Part shown: piece after piece, positions 55,843-63,906 of the stretch
Layout: each line of letters begins with the position of its first letter
How positions within the stretch are numbered: position 1 is the stretch's first letter
DNA from: Cystobacter fuscus DSM 2262
Lineage (GTDB): Bacteria; Myxococcota; Myxococcia; Myxococcales; Myxococcaceae
NCBI RefSeq assembly: GCF_000335475.2
Contig: NZ_ANAH02000006.1
Location: 248,001-312,000 of the forward strand
Length of the DNA stretch: 64,000 nt
Reading direction: 5' to 3'
Program-made: the position numbers and the translations under genes
Notes under the pieces: generated by a model
Seen by the model: the letters and a program-made list of their open reading frames with translations, nothing else
Databases searched by the model: none
What the model was told of the DNA's origin: nothing

Positions 55843-55930
55843 GAACGACTCCACGGCGCAGGGGGACATCACCGCGACTCCCGACGTCCAAGCGGTGAGG
55901 CCCCCCTCGCGGGGATTCAGCTCGGAGGGC

Positions 55931-56956
55931 TCAAAGCCCCAGCCAGCACGACTCGAGGATCATCTGCCCCGGGATGCGTTTGGTCGAGCCCTTGGTCTCG
56001 ACGGTCAACTCCGCGTCGGTCACCAGCGTGTGATAGATTTGCCTCGTCGTCGCTGACGGGAACGACACGAGCGGCGCGTTGCGCTTCGGGTCCGCCGTCA
56101 CCGACAACTGGAGGCCGTTGTACGCGAAGCGCATCTCGCCGCCGCTATAGACTTTGTGGTGCGGCCCCTCTCCCGCCGTCGTGCGGTTCTTGAAGCCCAG
56201 GCTCCTGTCGAAGAGATTGAAGCCGCTGAACACCGGCTGCTGCTCCTCCTTCTGCACGTACAGGAACACCCCCGGCGACCCGAACACGTTCCATTCGGGA
56301 TGGAGGAAATGACACCAGAACCAGCCCTTCCGGCTGAGACGTTCCGGCGCGTCATCGAAACGTCCCTGCTCGTGATAGGCGTGACCGTCAATGGCGATTC
56401 GATCCCCACCCCAGGTCAGCTCACCGCTGGCCTTGCCGCGCGGGACCTGCGAGACGTAGCTGAACGCCTCGCCGCTCAGTGCCCCGCCGAGCAGCGCGGC
56501 GCGGCCCACCCCGGGCAACGACCCCGTCGGAAACGCCGAGAACGGGCTCGACACCGCGCGGACGTCGAGTTGACCCTTCACCTCCTCCAGATCGAACACG
56601 AAGCGATACGTCACCGGGTTGGTGTCCTCGCGAACGATGGTCACGCCGGGCACCTCGAGGCGCAGCCCATCTTTCGAGACGCGCATGCGCGACGAATCCA
56701 GTGTTCTGGTCACCGACCGTGACTTGCGGTCCTTGCCGTCCACCATCGCCACGAACACCAGTGCGTCGTCGAGATTCGCATTGGCCACGTCCGGCCACCA
56801 CTTCTTCGGCACGAACGCCACGAGCAGCACGCTCCCATCGCTCATCACGAGGTCCACGTACCACCATTGCATCTTCGCCTTGTTCTCGAGGAAGTTCTTC
56901 TGCTCCAACTTCCTGAGCGCCCCACCCGCTTGAATGCGCCGGTAATCAATCAGCAT
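55931..56956 (-). CDS. AttH/CrtC-like lipocalin-type protein
   Basis: A 341-residue cytoplasmic protein, related in pattern to the AttH domain and hydroxyneurosporene synthase (CrtC): NKAKMQWWYVDLVMSDGSVL, VTYRFVFDLEEVKG, GHAYHEQGRFDDAPERL and KGWFWCHFLHPEWNVFG. These families are double beta-barrels that bind hydrophobic ligands; CrtC hydrates carotenoids. A fatty-acyl or carotenoid substrate is possible. The ATG at 56956 sits near the 129-base intergenic region with the CPA2 gene. Confidence 0.72.
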   Translation of the reverse strand: MLIDYRRIQAGGALRKLEQKNFLENKAKMQWWYVDLVMSDGSVLLVAFVPKKWWPDVANANLDDALVFVAMVDGKDRKSRSVTRTLDSSRMRVSKDGLRLEVPGVTIVREDTNPVTYRFVFDLEEVKGQLDVRAVSSPFSAFPTGSLPGVGRAALLGGALSGEAFSYVSQVPRGKASGELTWGGDRIAIDGHAYHEQGRFDDAPERLSRKGWFWCHFLHPEWNVFGSPGVFLYVQKEEQQPVFSGFNLFDRSLGFKNRTTAGEGPHHKVYSGGEMRFAYNGLQLSVTADPKRNAPLVSFPSATTRQIYHTLVTDAELTVETKGSTKRIPGQMILESCWLGL

Positions 56957-57085
56957 GTGCTCAGTCTACACCAAAACCGCCCGCAATGTTTTGTCAATCA
57001 CTCCAGATTTGAGTTTCGCACTTTTGGCGGCGTGCAAGCCGATGCCTTCGCGGAGCCGGGCAGGAGGAGGTTCTGTCGACCCTGG

Positions 57086-58459
57086 CTAGCCCTGGCGCCC
57101 GTTGTTGCCTTCATGCATGAGGTCGGGCGCGACGAAATTCCGCTCGGCGCCAGGGACTCGAGCCGTGGCTCCCTCCTGTCCAGAAGGAACATTCGTCCGG
57201 GCGGCGGAGGGAGCACGCGCGGCCGCGGCATCGGGAATGCCGCTGAGCAGGGATTGTCCGCGCCGCAGCACGGCGTCCAGCCAGACTCCCGCCGCCTGAG
57301 AGGTCAACACCGCCACCGCGACCAGCGTGGTGTAGAAGGCGGGGCTGATGATGCCGGCATCGAACGCCACACTGGCCACCGCGATGCCCGGCCCCCCGCG
57401 CGCGTTCGTCGCCACGGCGAGGTTGAGGGCATCCGAGGGAGGGAATCCGGCGAGCCGGGCTCCCAGTCCCACCGAGGCCAGTTTGATGACGCAGGCGACG
57501 ACGAGGAAGGCGCAGAGCATTCCAGGCGAGAGCGCATCGATGAGCGCCAGCTTGTAGCCGACCAGCGCGAAGTAGAGCGGGATGAAGAGCGCGTTGGAGA
57601 GCCCCGCGATGGAGTCCAGCGTCTCCGCGGTGAACGAGGAACTCCTCGAGGCAGCCAAGCCAGCGAGGAAGCCGGCGAAGACCTGGTTGATGTCGAGGAG
57701 GTCCGCCACCGCGGCATGGGCCAACAGCAGCAGGATCACCTGCGTCACGGGCGACACGCGCGCGAGCGGCTTCCAGCGCGCCGCTCGCAACCCTTGAAGA
57801 ACCCGAGGCACCAGAAACAGGCCCACGGCCATGTAGATCAAGGTGGTGGTGATGTGCCGCGCGATGTCGTTCCAGGGCAGCGTGCTCGCGCGTGCCAGGG
57901 ACAGGGCTCCGGCCAGTCCCCCCCACAGCGCGATGTCCTCCACCACCGCCACTCCCAACACGAGCCGCGCGAAGCGCGTATGCATCACCTGGAGATCCTG
58001 GAAGATGCGCGAGATGACGGGGATGGAGGTGATGGAGACGGAAATGCCGATGATGAGCAGCAGAGCGACAGGGTGGCCCGCCGGGCCCTGGAGCGACTCC
58101 AGGGGCAGGCTCATGCCCAACGCGGTGGCGATGAGGAAGGGGAGGACTGTTCCGAACGAGGTCAGCCAGGCAATCTGCCGCCGATCATCCGGGTGGAACA
58201 GCGAGTGGATGCCCGCCCCCGAGAGGAACATCAACATCAGCAGCCCGAAGGAATAAAGAAAATCCAGGACGGGCAGGTGGTGGGTTCCAGGCCTTGGAAA
58301 GAAGTCCAGGCGCCCGAGGAGCGCGGGTCCCGCGAGCACGCCCGCCAGGATTTCTCCCACCACCCGCGGCTGCCTCAACCGGACGCAGAGGGCACCGAGC
58401 AGGTGGGCGAGGAGCAACAGGACGAAGAGGAAGAGAACCAGCGATTCTGGCTTGGGCAT
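57086..58459 (-). CDS. CPA2-type cation:proton antiporter
   Basis: A 457-residue membrane protein with about 12-13 hydrophobic segments, starting SLVLFLFVLLLLAHLLGALC. The 'RLRQPRVVGEILAGVLAGPA' motif after the first segment is typical of Kef/CPA2 antiporters, and the core includes VLGVAVVEDIALWGGLAGAL. The unwound-helix region is VATNARGGPGIAVASVAFDA. No NAD-binding (RCK/TrkA) domain is attached. Probably exchanges Na+ or K+ for protons. 52 bases downstream of the ferredoxin gene; may be part of the same transcript. Confidence 0.9.
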   Translation of the reverse strand: MPKPESLVLFLFVLLLLAHLLGALCVRLRQPRVVGEILAGVLAGPALLGRLDFFPRPGTHHLPVLDFLYSFGLLMLMFLSGAGIHSLFHPDDRRQIAWLTSFGTVLPFLIATALGMSLPLESLQGPAGHPVALLLIIGISVSITSIPVISRIFQDLQVMHTRFARLVLGVAVVEDIALWGGLAGALSLARASTLPWNDIARHITTTLIYMAVGLFLVPRVLQGLRAARWKPLARVSPVTQVILLLLAHAAVADLLDINQVFAGFLAGLAASRSSSFTAETLDSIAGLSNALFIPLYFALVGYKLALIDALSPGMLCAFLVVACVIKLASVGLGARLAGFPPSDALNLAVATNARGGPGIAVASVAFDAGIISPAFYTTLVAVAVLTSQAAGVWLDAVLRRGQSLLSGIPDAAAARAPSAARTNVPSGQEGATARVPGAERNFVAPDLMHEGNNGRQG

Positions 58460-58511
58460 GACTCCTGGATCTCCCGCTCGTGATGGATGGGTCGGACTTG
58501 GGTCACAAACG

Positions 58512-58814
58512 CTACGTCAGGGGGCGTATGCACGCGGAGCCAAGGACCCGCACCTGACACGCCAGGCGCACGTTGGGACGTCCCTCGGATACCTCCTCGA
58601 CGACAATGGCCTCCAGCCCCTCCACCGGAGACAGGTTCTCCATGCCCTGCTCGACAACGATGGCGCACGTGCCACAAGAAGCCGAGCGGCAGCTGAACAT
58701 GACGCACGTCTGGTGATGCTCGCAGATGTCGATGAGCCTCTCCCCGGACTTGACCTTCAGGACCGCGTCCCCGACCTGAAGCTCGACGTCTTGTCCACCG
58801 CGCTCGGAACTCAT
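58512..58814 (-). CDS. Plant-type [2Fe-2S] ferredoxin
   Basis: A 100-residue electron-transfer protein. The cluster ligands are Cys42, Cys47, Cys50 and Cys86 (CX4CX2C ... C), with CRSASCGTC at the binding loop. Start overlaps the di-iron oxygenase stop by four bases, so the two proteins are made together. The natural guess is that it feeds electrons to that oxygenase. No ferredoxin reductase is encoded in the window. Confidence 0.93.
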   Translation of the reverse strand: MSSERGGQDVELQVGDAVLKVKSGERLIDICEHHQTCVMFSCRSASCGTCAIVVEQGMENLSPVEGLEAIVVEEVSEGRPNVRLACQVRVLGSACIRPLT

Positions 58815-59893
58815 GCTCTCCTCGCCGTGTCCTCGGGGGATGAGGAGGTGCCTCGCGCACAGGCCAGATACCGCTCGAAAGCCTCACCCTGAGGCGTCAG
58901 CGCCAACTCCATGCTCTCGGCCAGGCGGTGCAACTGCCCCGCGATCCACCGCCGCGAGCGCTCGAACTCGGCGCCCGCGGGGATCCTGATGCCCTCGGAG
59001 GCCCACAAGCCGCGCAGTTCCTCGGCACGCAGTGGGAAGTCGGCGAACTCGGGGTGCTGGAGCGCCTGCTGGAGCACGCCCAGGCCCGTCTCGAAGTTCC
59101 AGGTGGCCGCCGCATCCCCGGAGAAGCGCCTGTCAATCATCGAGTACATCGTGATGCGCATCGCCCCGGAAATGAGTTCGCGCGACCTGGGCGTGGCGCG
59201 CCGGAAGAGGCCGAGCCCCAGCTCGAGCGAGGTGGTGAGGTGCCGGGCCTCGTCCTCCGCGTGGCCCGCGACGATCTGCAGCGCCAGCGGCGAGGCGACT
59301 TTCTCCTCGAGACCGGCCGTCATGAAGCCCTCGAGCTGCTTGAGCGCCAGGTTGAGGATGTAGCGCATCAGCAGATACATGGCGCCAAAGCCGTTGTCGC
59401 ACAGCTTCCCCCGGTACCGCTCGAGCATGGCCGGGACGGCCTTGAGATGGGGAAAGAAGTCGCCGCCGATGACATCTCCGCGCCCGAGCAGCGCCTGGCA
59501 TACGTTGCGGAAGGTGATGATGTGATCGAACTCCTCCGCCGTCTCGTGGAAGAGGACCATGTAATTGTCCGAGTACAGCGGGAAGACCGCCGCGGACGCT
59601 TCCATGTTGTAGCGCAGCGCCACCGACTCCGAGGTGGCGATTTCCGAGTACGCCCGCGCGAAGTAGTACGCGGTCAGCACGGAGATCTGCTCGGGCCGGA
59701 GCTTGGAGAGGTGGGGACACTCGCGCAACGGCAGGAGCAGGAAGTCCGGGTTGCAGTACAGCTTGCTCTTGTCGATGCCCTCCTGCTTCATCGCCAGACC
59801 GAACCCCTTGAGTTCGATGGGCGTGCGATGGGCGTGCTCGAAAAGCTTGATCTGCCGCCTCAACAGCTTGTCTACCGGGTCGACTTGATCCAC
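58811..59893 (-). CDS. AurF/CmlI-like non-haem di-iron oxygenase
   Basis: A 360-residue helical protein with di-iron ligands: Glu89 region (SEIATSESVALRYNMEAS), Glu121-x-x-His124 (FHETAEEFDHI), Glu188 (LKQLEGFM), and His211-x3-Glu215-x2-His218 (HAEDEARH). The extra His matches AurF-type N-oxygenases that convert amines to nitro groups. Start GTG at 59893 has AAAGGA 9 bases upstream. An alternative GTG at 59914 overlaps the thioesterase stop (GTGA) and would add seven residues. Relatives also include hydroxylases and desaturases, so the reaction is open. Tightly coupled with the ferredoxin gene. Confidence 0.8.
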   Translation of the reverse strand: MDQVDPVDKLLRRQIKLFEHAHRTPIELKGFGLAMKQEGIDKSKLYCNPDFLLLPLRECPHLSKLRPEQISVLTAYYFARAYSEIATSESVALRYNMEASAAVFPLYSDNYMVLFHETAEEFDHIITFRNVCQALLGRGDVIGGDFFPHLKAVPAMLERYRGKLCDNGFGAMYLLMRYILNLALKQLEGFMTAGLEEKVASPLALQIVAGHAEDEARHLTTSLELGLGLFRRATPRSRELISGAMRITMYSMIDRRFSGDAAATWNFETGLGVLQQALQHPEFADFPLRAEELRGLWASEGIRIPAGAEFERSRRWIAGQLHRLAESMELALTPQGEAFERYLACARGTSSSPEDTARRA

Positions 59894-59910
59894 GGGGACG
59901 GATCCTTTCT

Positions 59911-60417
59911 TCACGAACGCGGGGGACCGCCCATGAGGCCGAGGATCTGCTCCTCCTGCCACCGGGGGCATGTCTCGAGGTAGCTCCAGACCGACTCCAA
60001 CCGGCTCTGGATTTCATCTGGCAAACGCGTCCGGAGCGTCCCATTCTGCGGCATGACGAGCTGCCGCGTCCGCCCGCGCAGGACCTCCTGGCCGTCCTGC
60101 AGCTTCACGATGCGGTAGGCGAACTGGATGAAGGGGGTGCGCAGCGGTTGGCGCAGCAGGGAAATCTGGGTGACGAGTTCCTCATCCTCGTGCGCCGGCT
60201 TCTTGTACTCGATCCACAGGTCCACCATGGGGACCGCCAGATTGAACTCCAGCAGCTCCGACACGCTCAGCCGGGTACGGCGCGCCAGGTCGGCCCTCGC
60301 CGCCTCGAAGTAGGCGAGCGCGTGGCCATGCCAGAGATACCCGTACCGGTCCACCTCACCGAAGCGGACGCGGCCGGGAGTCTCGTGGTAGCCGAGCACC
60401 TGCACCGACGTGCTCAT
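59911..60417 (-). CDS. Hotdog-fold acyl thioesterase (4-hydroxybenzoyl-CoA thioesterase type)
   Basis: A 168-residue protein. The active-site segment RFGEVDRYGYLWHGHALAYF resembles the family motif 'DxD..GH..n..Y..y.E.AR'; the sequence continues EAARADLARRTRL. It probably frees the acyl chain from the ACP or from CoA. The start overlaps the stop of the preceding binding-protein gene (ATGA). It ends right at the start of the oxygenase gene. A C-terminal tail of about 35 residues is unusual but not disruptive. Confidence 0.87.
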   Translation of the reverse strand: MSTSVQVLGYHETPGRVRFGEVDRYGYLWHGHALAYFEAARADLARRTRLSVSELLEFNLAVPMVDLWIEYKKPAHEDEELVTQISLLRQPLRTPFIQFAYRIVKLQDGQEVLRGRTRQLVMPQNGTLRTRLPDEIQSRLESVWSYLETCPRWQEEQILGLMGGPPRS

Positions 60418-61433
60418 GAAGCGACCTCGTCGAAGCGAGCCCTCACCTCGGCCGGAACCGTGAGGCCGAGCTCACGGCAGCCCGGGAGGTTGAGGGTGAG
60501 CTTCTGCCCCGGGTCATTCTCGAAAGGAACCTCGCTCACGGGCTTGCCGTCGCGCAGGATGGACAGACACATCCGGCCCACCAGGCGGCCCACGGCCTCG
60601 AAGTCGCTGGAGAAGTCCGCCACGCCCGCCTGCTTGATGATGGCCGCGTTGTTGACCCAGAAGAGCGGGACGCGCCGGGCGCGGGAGTACGCGAGGAGCG
60701 CCTCCACCGCCTTGCCACTGAGCACCGTGTCGTTGAAGCCGATCAGGGCGCTGCGCTCCGCGTTCATCGTGTCCAGCCCGGCCTGCAATTCCTCGAGCGT
60801 GGCGTACGGACCCTCGTGGAAGCTCACCCCCAGCCGCTCCGCCAGGAAGGCCACGCTCCGGTAGCCGACATGGCTGGAGGGGGGAGCAATCCAGAATCCC
60901 TCCTTCTTGGCCCGGGAGAGCGCGTAGTTGCGCTTCACGTTGGGGAACGCGAACTCGGAACTCAGGTTGAGCGGGAAGTAGACCCGCTCCAGATCCGGCA
61001 CCACGCCCTTGAGCAGGGAGAAGTTCTCATAGCTCCAGATGAGCGGCAGGTTGAGCCGCACCCCGGTGATGTTCGGATGGTCGAGCAGCTCCATCCCGTT
61101 GTTCTCCGGATGGGCCCCGAAATACACCACGGGGATGTCCCGATTCACCTCCGCGACGCGCACCACCGAGTCCGTGCCCGGAATGATGAGGAGGCGAACG
61201 CCCTCCTCCCGGTAGCGGGAGAGCAGTTGGATGAGCTCTTCACGAGTGGAGGGAATCCGCTGGAACTGGAGATCGAAGTCGCGCAGACCCGATTTCAACC
61301 GGGTGATGGCCGAGACGAACCCCACCACCCAGCGGTTCTGCCGACCCATGGTGGAGTAGGGAGCGCTGTCCTCCTTCTCATAGATGTACGAGCTGACGAC
61401 ACGGACGCGATAGGGCAAGGAACCCGCCGTCAC
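60414..61433 (-). CDS. ABC_sub_bind-type protein without signal peptide
   Basis: A 339-residue protein with a periplasmic-binding fold of the TrpX/ABC_sub_bind type: REELIQLLSRYREEGVRLLI, IPGTDSVVRVAEVNRDIPVV and YFGAHPENNGMELLDHPNI, with GFNDTVLSGKAVEALLAYSR and PLFWVNNAAIIKQAGVADFS in the second lobe. Most family members are exported substrate-binding proteins or membrane-bound sensors. This one has no signal peptide or lipobox (MTAGSLPYRVRVVSSYIYEK), and no ABC transporter gene is near. It may be a cytosolic ligand-binding partner. Overlaps ACP and thioesterase genes by four bases each. Confidence 0.75.
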   Translation of the reverse strand: MTAGSLPYRVRVVSSYIYEKEDSAPYSTMGRQNRWVVGFVSAITRLKSGLRDFDLQFQRIPSTREELIQLLSRYREEGVRLLIIPGTDSVVRVAEVNRDIPVVYFGAHPENNGMELLDHPNITGVRLNLPLIWSYENFSLLKGVVPDLERVYFPLNLSSEFAFPNVKRNYALSRAKKEGFWIAPPSSHVGYRSVAFLAERLGVSFHEGPYATLEELQAGLDTMNAERSALIGFNDTVLSGKAVEALLAYSRARRVPLFWVNNAAIIKQAGVADFSSDFEAVGRLVGRMCLSILRDGKPVSEVPFENDPGQKLTLNLPGCRELGLTVPAEVRARFDEVAS

Positions 61434-61702
61434 GCGGCCCTCCGCTCTTCGATGAAGGAGATGAGCGAGCCCAGCTTGAAGGCGCTGTTGCCCTGTTTGG
61501 TGCGCTCCTGCTCCAGCCAGTTGTCGAAGCGCACGGAGTCGCCGAAGGCATCCTCGAGCCGGACTCCCACCTCGATGAGCTTGAGCGAGTCGAGCCCCAG
61601 CTCGGGCAGCGCCGTCTCCTCGGTGAGGTCCAGGTTCTTCAGTTGGGGCTCTACCTCGGAAAGGCAGCGGTGGATGAGGGTGCGGATTTCCGGACGGCTC
61701 AT
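61430..61702 (-). CDS. Acyl carrier protein
   Basis: A 90-residue carrier protein following the FAAL gene by 39 bases. The phosphopantetheine Ser is in the motif ELGLDSLKLIEVGVRLEDAF. The sequence is slightly longer than AcpP, with an added loop (NWLEQERTKQGNSAFKL). Start is the ATG at 61702; GTG at 61714 would add four residues but sits on top of the likely ribosome-binding site. The stop overlaps the binding-protein start by four bases. Confidence 0.92.
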   Translation of the reverse strand: MSRPEIRTLIHRCLSEVEPQLKNLDLTEETALPELGLDSLKLIEVGVRLEDAFGDSVRFDNWLEQERTKQGNSAFKLGSLISFIEERRAA

Positions 61703-61741
61703 GGTGTCATGCACTCCGACGGGCTCGAGGTGGTGGCTGGG

Positions 61742-63526
61742 TTATTTGAAGAGGACAGCCTTCAGGTAGCTGGTCTGGCTGATGACGACCTGCTTGAGGG
61801 TGTCGGTCACGCTCGTCTCGCGCGCGCTCCGCCGGTCATGCAACTCGCCGCTCTCGTACAGCGCACGCGTCTTGGTGCGCTGCAGCTTGCCGCTGGACGT
61901 CTTGGGGAGCTGCCCGGGCTGGAGCACCACCACTTCGTGAAGCGCGATGCCCAGCGCGGCCTGTACCGTCCGGACGACGGCCAGGGGATCGAACGAGGCC
62001 GGGTCGGCGATCTCCACCGCCAGGACGATCCGCTCCGCTCCCTCGCCCGCGCCAGAGGCCGCGTGCGTGCCGAAGGCGATGAGGTTGCCCTTGCGCACTC
62101 CCGGCACGGTGGTGGCCACGTGCTCGATGTCCTGCGGGAAGTAGTTGCGGCCGTTGAGGATGATCATCTCCTTGAGCCGGCCGCAGACGTGGAGCTCACC
62201 GTCGAGGATGAAGCCGAGATCGCCCGTGCGCAGATACCCACCGGCGAACGCCTGGGCCGTCGCCTCCGCGTCGCCCCAATACTCCTTCATGACGCTGGGG
62301 CCGGCGATGCGGATCTCCCCGATATGCCCATGGGGAAGAGGGAACGCGCTGGTCTCGTCCGCCACGTCGAAAATGGCCAGCTCGTGGCCGGAGAAGGGCT
62401 TGCCACACGCGACGAGGTCCAACGCACGCTCCGGCTGATCGGACGGGAGGGCGATGCGCTCCTCGCTCAGGCGGGCGTGGTCCACGGGCGTCGAGAGCAG
62501 CCCCGCTCCTGGCTTTCCCAGCGCGATGGCCAGCGAGGACTCGGCCATGCCATACATGGGCATCAGCGCCTCGGCGCGGAAGCCCTGGGGTGCGAAGGCC
62601 GCGGCGAAGCGCCGCAGGACTTCCGGGCGGATGGGTTCGCCACCACACCCGGCGATGCGCCAGGCGGAGAGATCCAACCCTTGCCGTTGCGCCTCCGGGA
62701 TGCGCTTGACGGCCAGGGCGAAGGCGAAGTTGGGCGCACAGGAGATGGTCGCGCGGTACTTGCTGAGAGACTCCAGCCACGTCACCGGTCGCTGCAGGAA
62801 GGTCAGCGGTGGGATGAACGCCACGGGCCGTTGGTAGAAGAGCGGGGCCAGCAAGAAGCCAATGAGCCCCATGTCATGGAACAGGGGAAGCCAGGAGACC
62901 CCCACGTCCTCGGGCGTCACCCGAAAGCCCTCCTCCATGATGCAGCGGATGTTGGCCGCCAGGTTCCGGTGGGTGACGACGACCCCCTTGGGACTGGACG
63001 TGGAGCCACTGGTGAACTGGAGGAAGGCCACGTCGTCCAGCTTCACCTGCCGGGGTTGCAGGGGTGCGGCGGCGTCCGCGAGCGACTCGGTGGAGATGAT
63101 GTTGCGCACGCTCTCGCACTGGCTCTGCACCGTGCCGAGCAGGAGCTTGATCTTCGCGTTCGTCACCACCGCCGCCGCGCCGCTGCGCCTGACGATGTGC
63201 CGCACGTTCTCGAGATAGCCGTCCAACTGGCCGAGCCCGTGCATCGGGTAGATGGGCACGGGGATGATTCCCGCGCGGATGGCTCCCAGGAACGTGAGGA
63301 CGAACTCGTCATTCTCCGGAAGGATGATGGCGATCCGCTCACCCTGCTTCAGGCCCATCGCCTGCAGCGCGCCGGCACGCGCCGCGGTCTGCTCGGCCAG
63401 ATCTGGGAACGTGATGAGCCGGGTCTGCTCCGTGTTGCCGTTCCGGCTCACGAACGAGAAGCCAATGCGTCCATCGGCGCTCGTCAATCGCGCCACTGCC
63501 TCCGCGACAGTCACTTCCTTGGCCAT
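61742..63526 (-). CDS. Fatty acyl-AMP ligase (FAAL), second copy
   Basis: A 594-residue adenylating enzyme. Start is the ATG at 63526 (AKEVTVAEAVARL), with GGGGA 9 bases upstream; a TTG six codons earlier is also in frame. P-loop FLQFTSGSTSSPKGVVVTH and the FAAL mark SWLPLFHDMGLIGFLLAPLF are present, with GMAESSLAIALGK, RTGDLGFILDGELHVCGRL and the catalytic Lys in PKTSSGKLQRTKTRALYESG. It is about as close in layout to the FAAL at 50.1 kb as to other family members, so the two pairs probably load different chains. It heads the operon with ACP, binding protein, thioesterase, oxygenase and ferredoxin. Confidence 0.93.
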   Translation of the reverse strand: MAKEVTVAEAVARLTSADGRIGFSFVSRNGNTEQTRLITFPDLAEQTAARAGALQAMGLKQGERIAIILPENDEFVLTFLGAIRAGIIPVPIYPMHGLGQLDGYLENVRHIVRRSGAAAVVTNAKIKLLLGTVQSQCESVRNIISTESLADAAAPLQPRQVKLDDVAFLQFTSGSTSSPKGVVVTHRNLAANIRCIMEEGFRVTPEDVGVSWLPLFHDMGLIGFLLAPLFYQRPVAFIPPLTFLQRPVTWLESLSKYRATISCAPNFAFALAVKRIPEAQRQGLDLSAWRIAGCGGEPIRPEVLRRFAAAFAPQGFRAEALMPMYGMAESSLAIALGKPGAGLLSTPVDHARLSEERIALPSDQPERALDLVACGKPFSGHELAIFDVADETSAFPLPHGHIGEIRIAGPSVMKEYWGDAEATAQAFAGGYLRTGDLGFILDGELHVCGRLKEMIILNGRNYFPQDIEHVATTVPGVRKGNLIAFGTHAASGAGEGAERIVLAVEIADPASFDPLAVVRTVQAALGIALHEVVVLQPGQLPKTSSGKLQRTKTRALYESGELHDRRSARETSVTDTLKQVVISQTSYLKAVLFK

Positions 63527-63906
63527 CCAGAATGTCCCCGACAACGCAAATGACAGCCTGAAAATGCAACTGCATCAGAGAGGTGTGTCCGAGGCTTCGG
63601 TGCGCAAGATGCCGGGAATGAAAATTCGTCAACGAACGCAACCAACCCCATGACAACCAGGAGACAAATAGCATCAAACTCTCAGTGAAGCAACGCGTTT
63701 CCTGTCTTTCGAGTTGGAAGTCTTTTTCTGTCAACCACTGAACCAGGATGGATTCTCACCCTGCTTCGGCGCTGGCTGCTCCACCCACCGTCCAGCGGAG
63801 CAGCCACCTGGACGTGGGCCAGCATCTCCCTCCCCGCCCGAATGCAAGGGTTCCCGTTCGGGCATATACTTTCACCCCTCATGAACCCATTGAATCACCC
63901 GCCGCC
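63527..63906. other. 380-base gene-free region upstream of the second FAAL operon
   Basis: No convincing gene on either strand. It is more AT-rich than its surroundings from about 63545 to 63740, with several short A/T tracts, as expected of a promoter region for the FAAL operon. A TATACT at 63865-63870 lies about 40 bases before the likely start of the next gene on the plus strand and might be a -10 element, but no good -35 is seen at 16-18 bases. Confidence 0.4.
63773..63806. promoter_or_regulatory. 10-base-pair inverted repeat in the FAAL operon leader
   Basis: TGGCTGCTCC at 63773-63782 and GGAGCAGCCA at 63797-63806 form a perfect 10-base inverted repeat with a 14-base loop. Neither side has a T-run, so it does not look like an intrinsic terminator. 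It could be an operator between the FAAL operon and the divergent gene, or an RNA hairpin. Confidence 0.4.

Noticed and set aside
46434-63526. A classical polyketide or non-ribosomal peptide cluster
   Set aside because: No ketosynthase, condensation or multi-modular carrier domains are present; only acyl-activating and tailoring-type enzymes are found.
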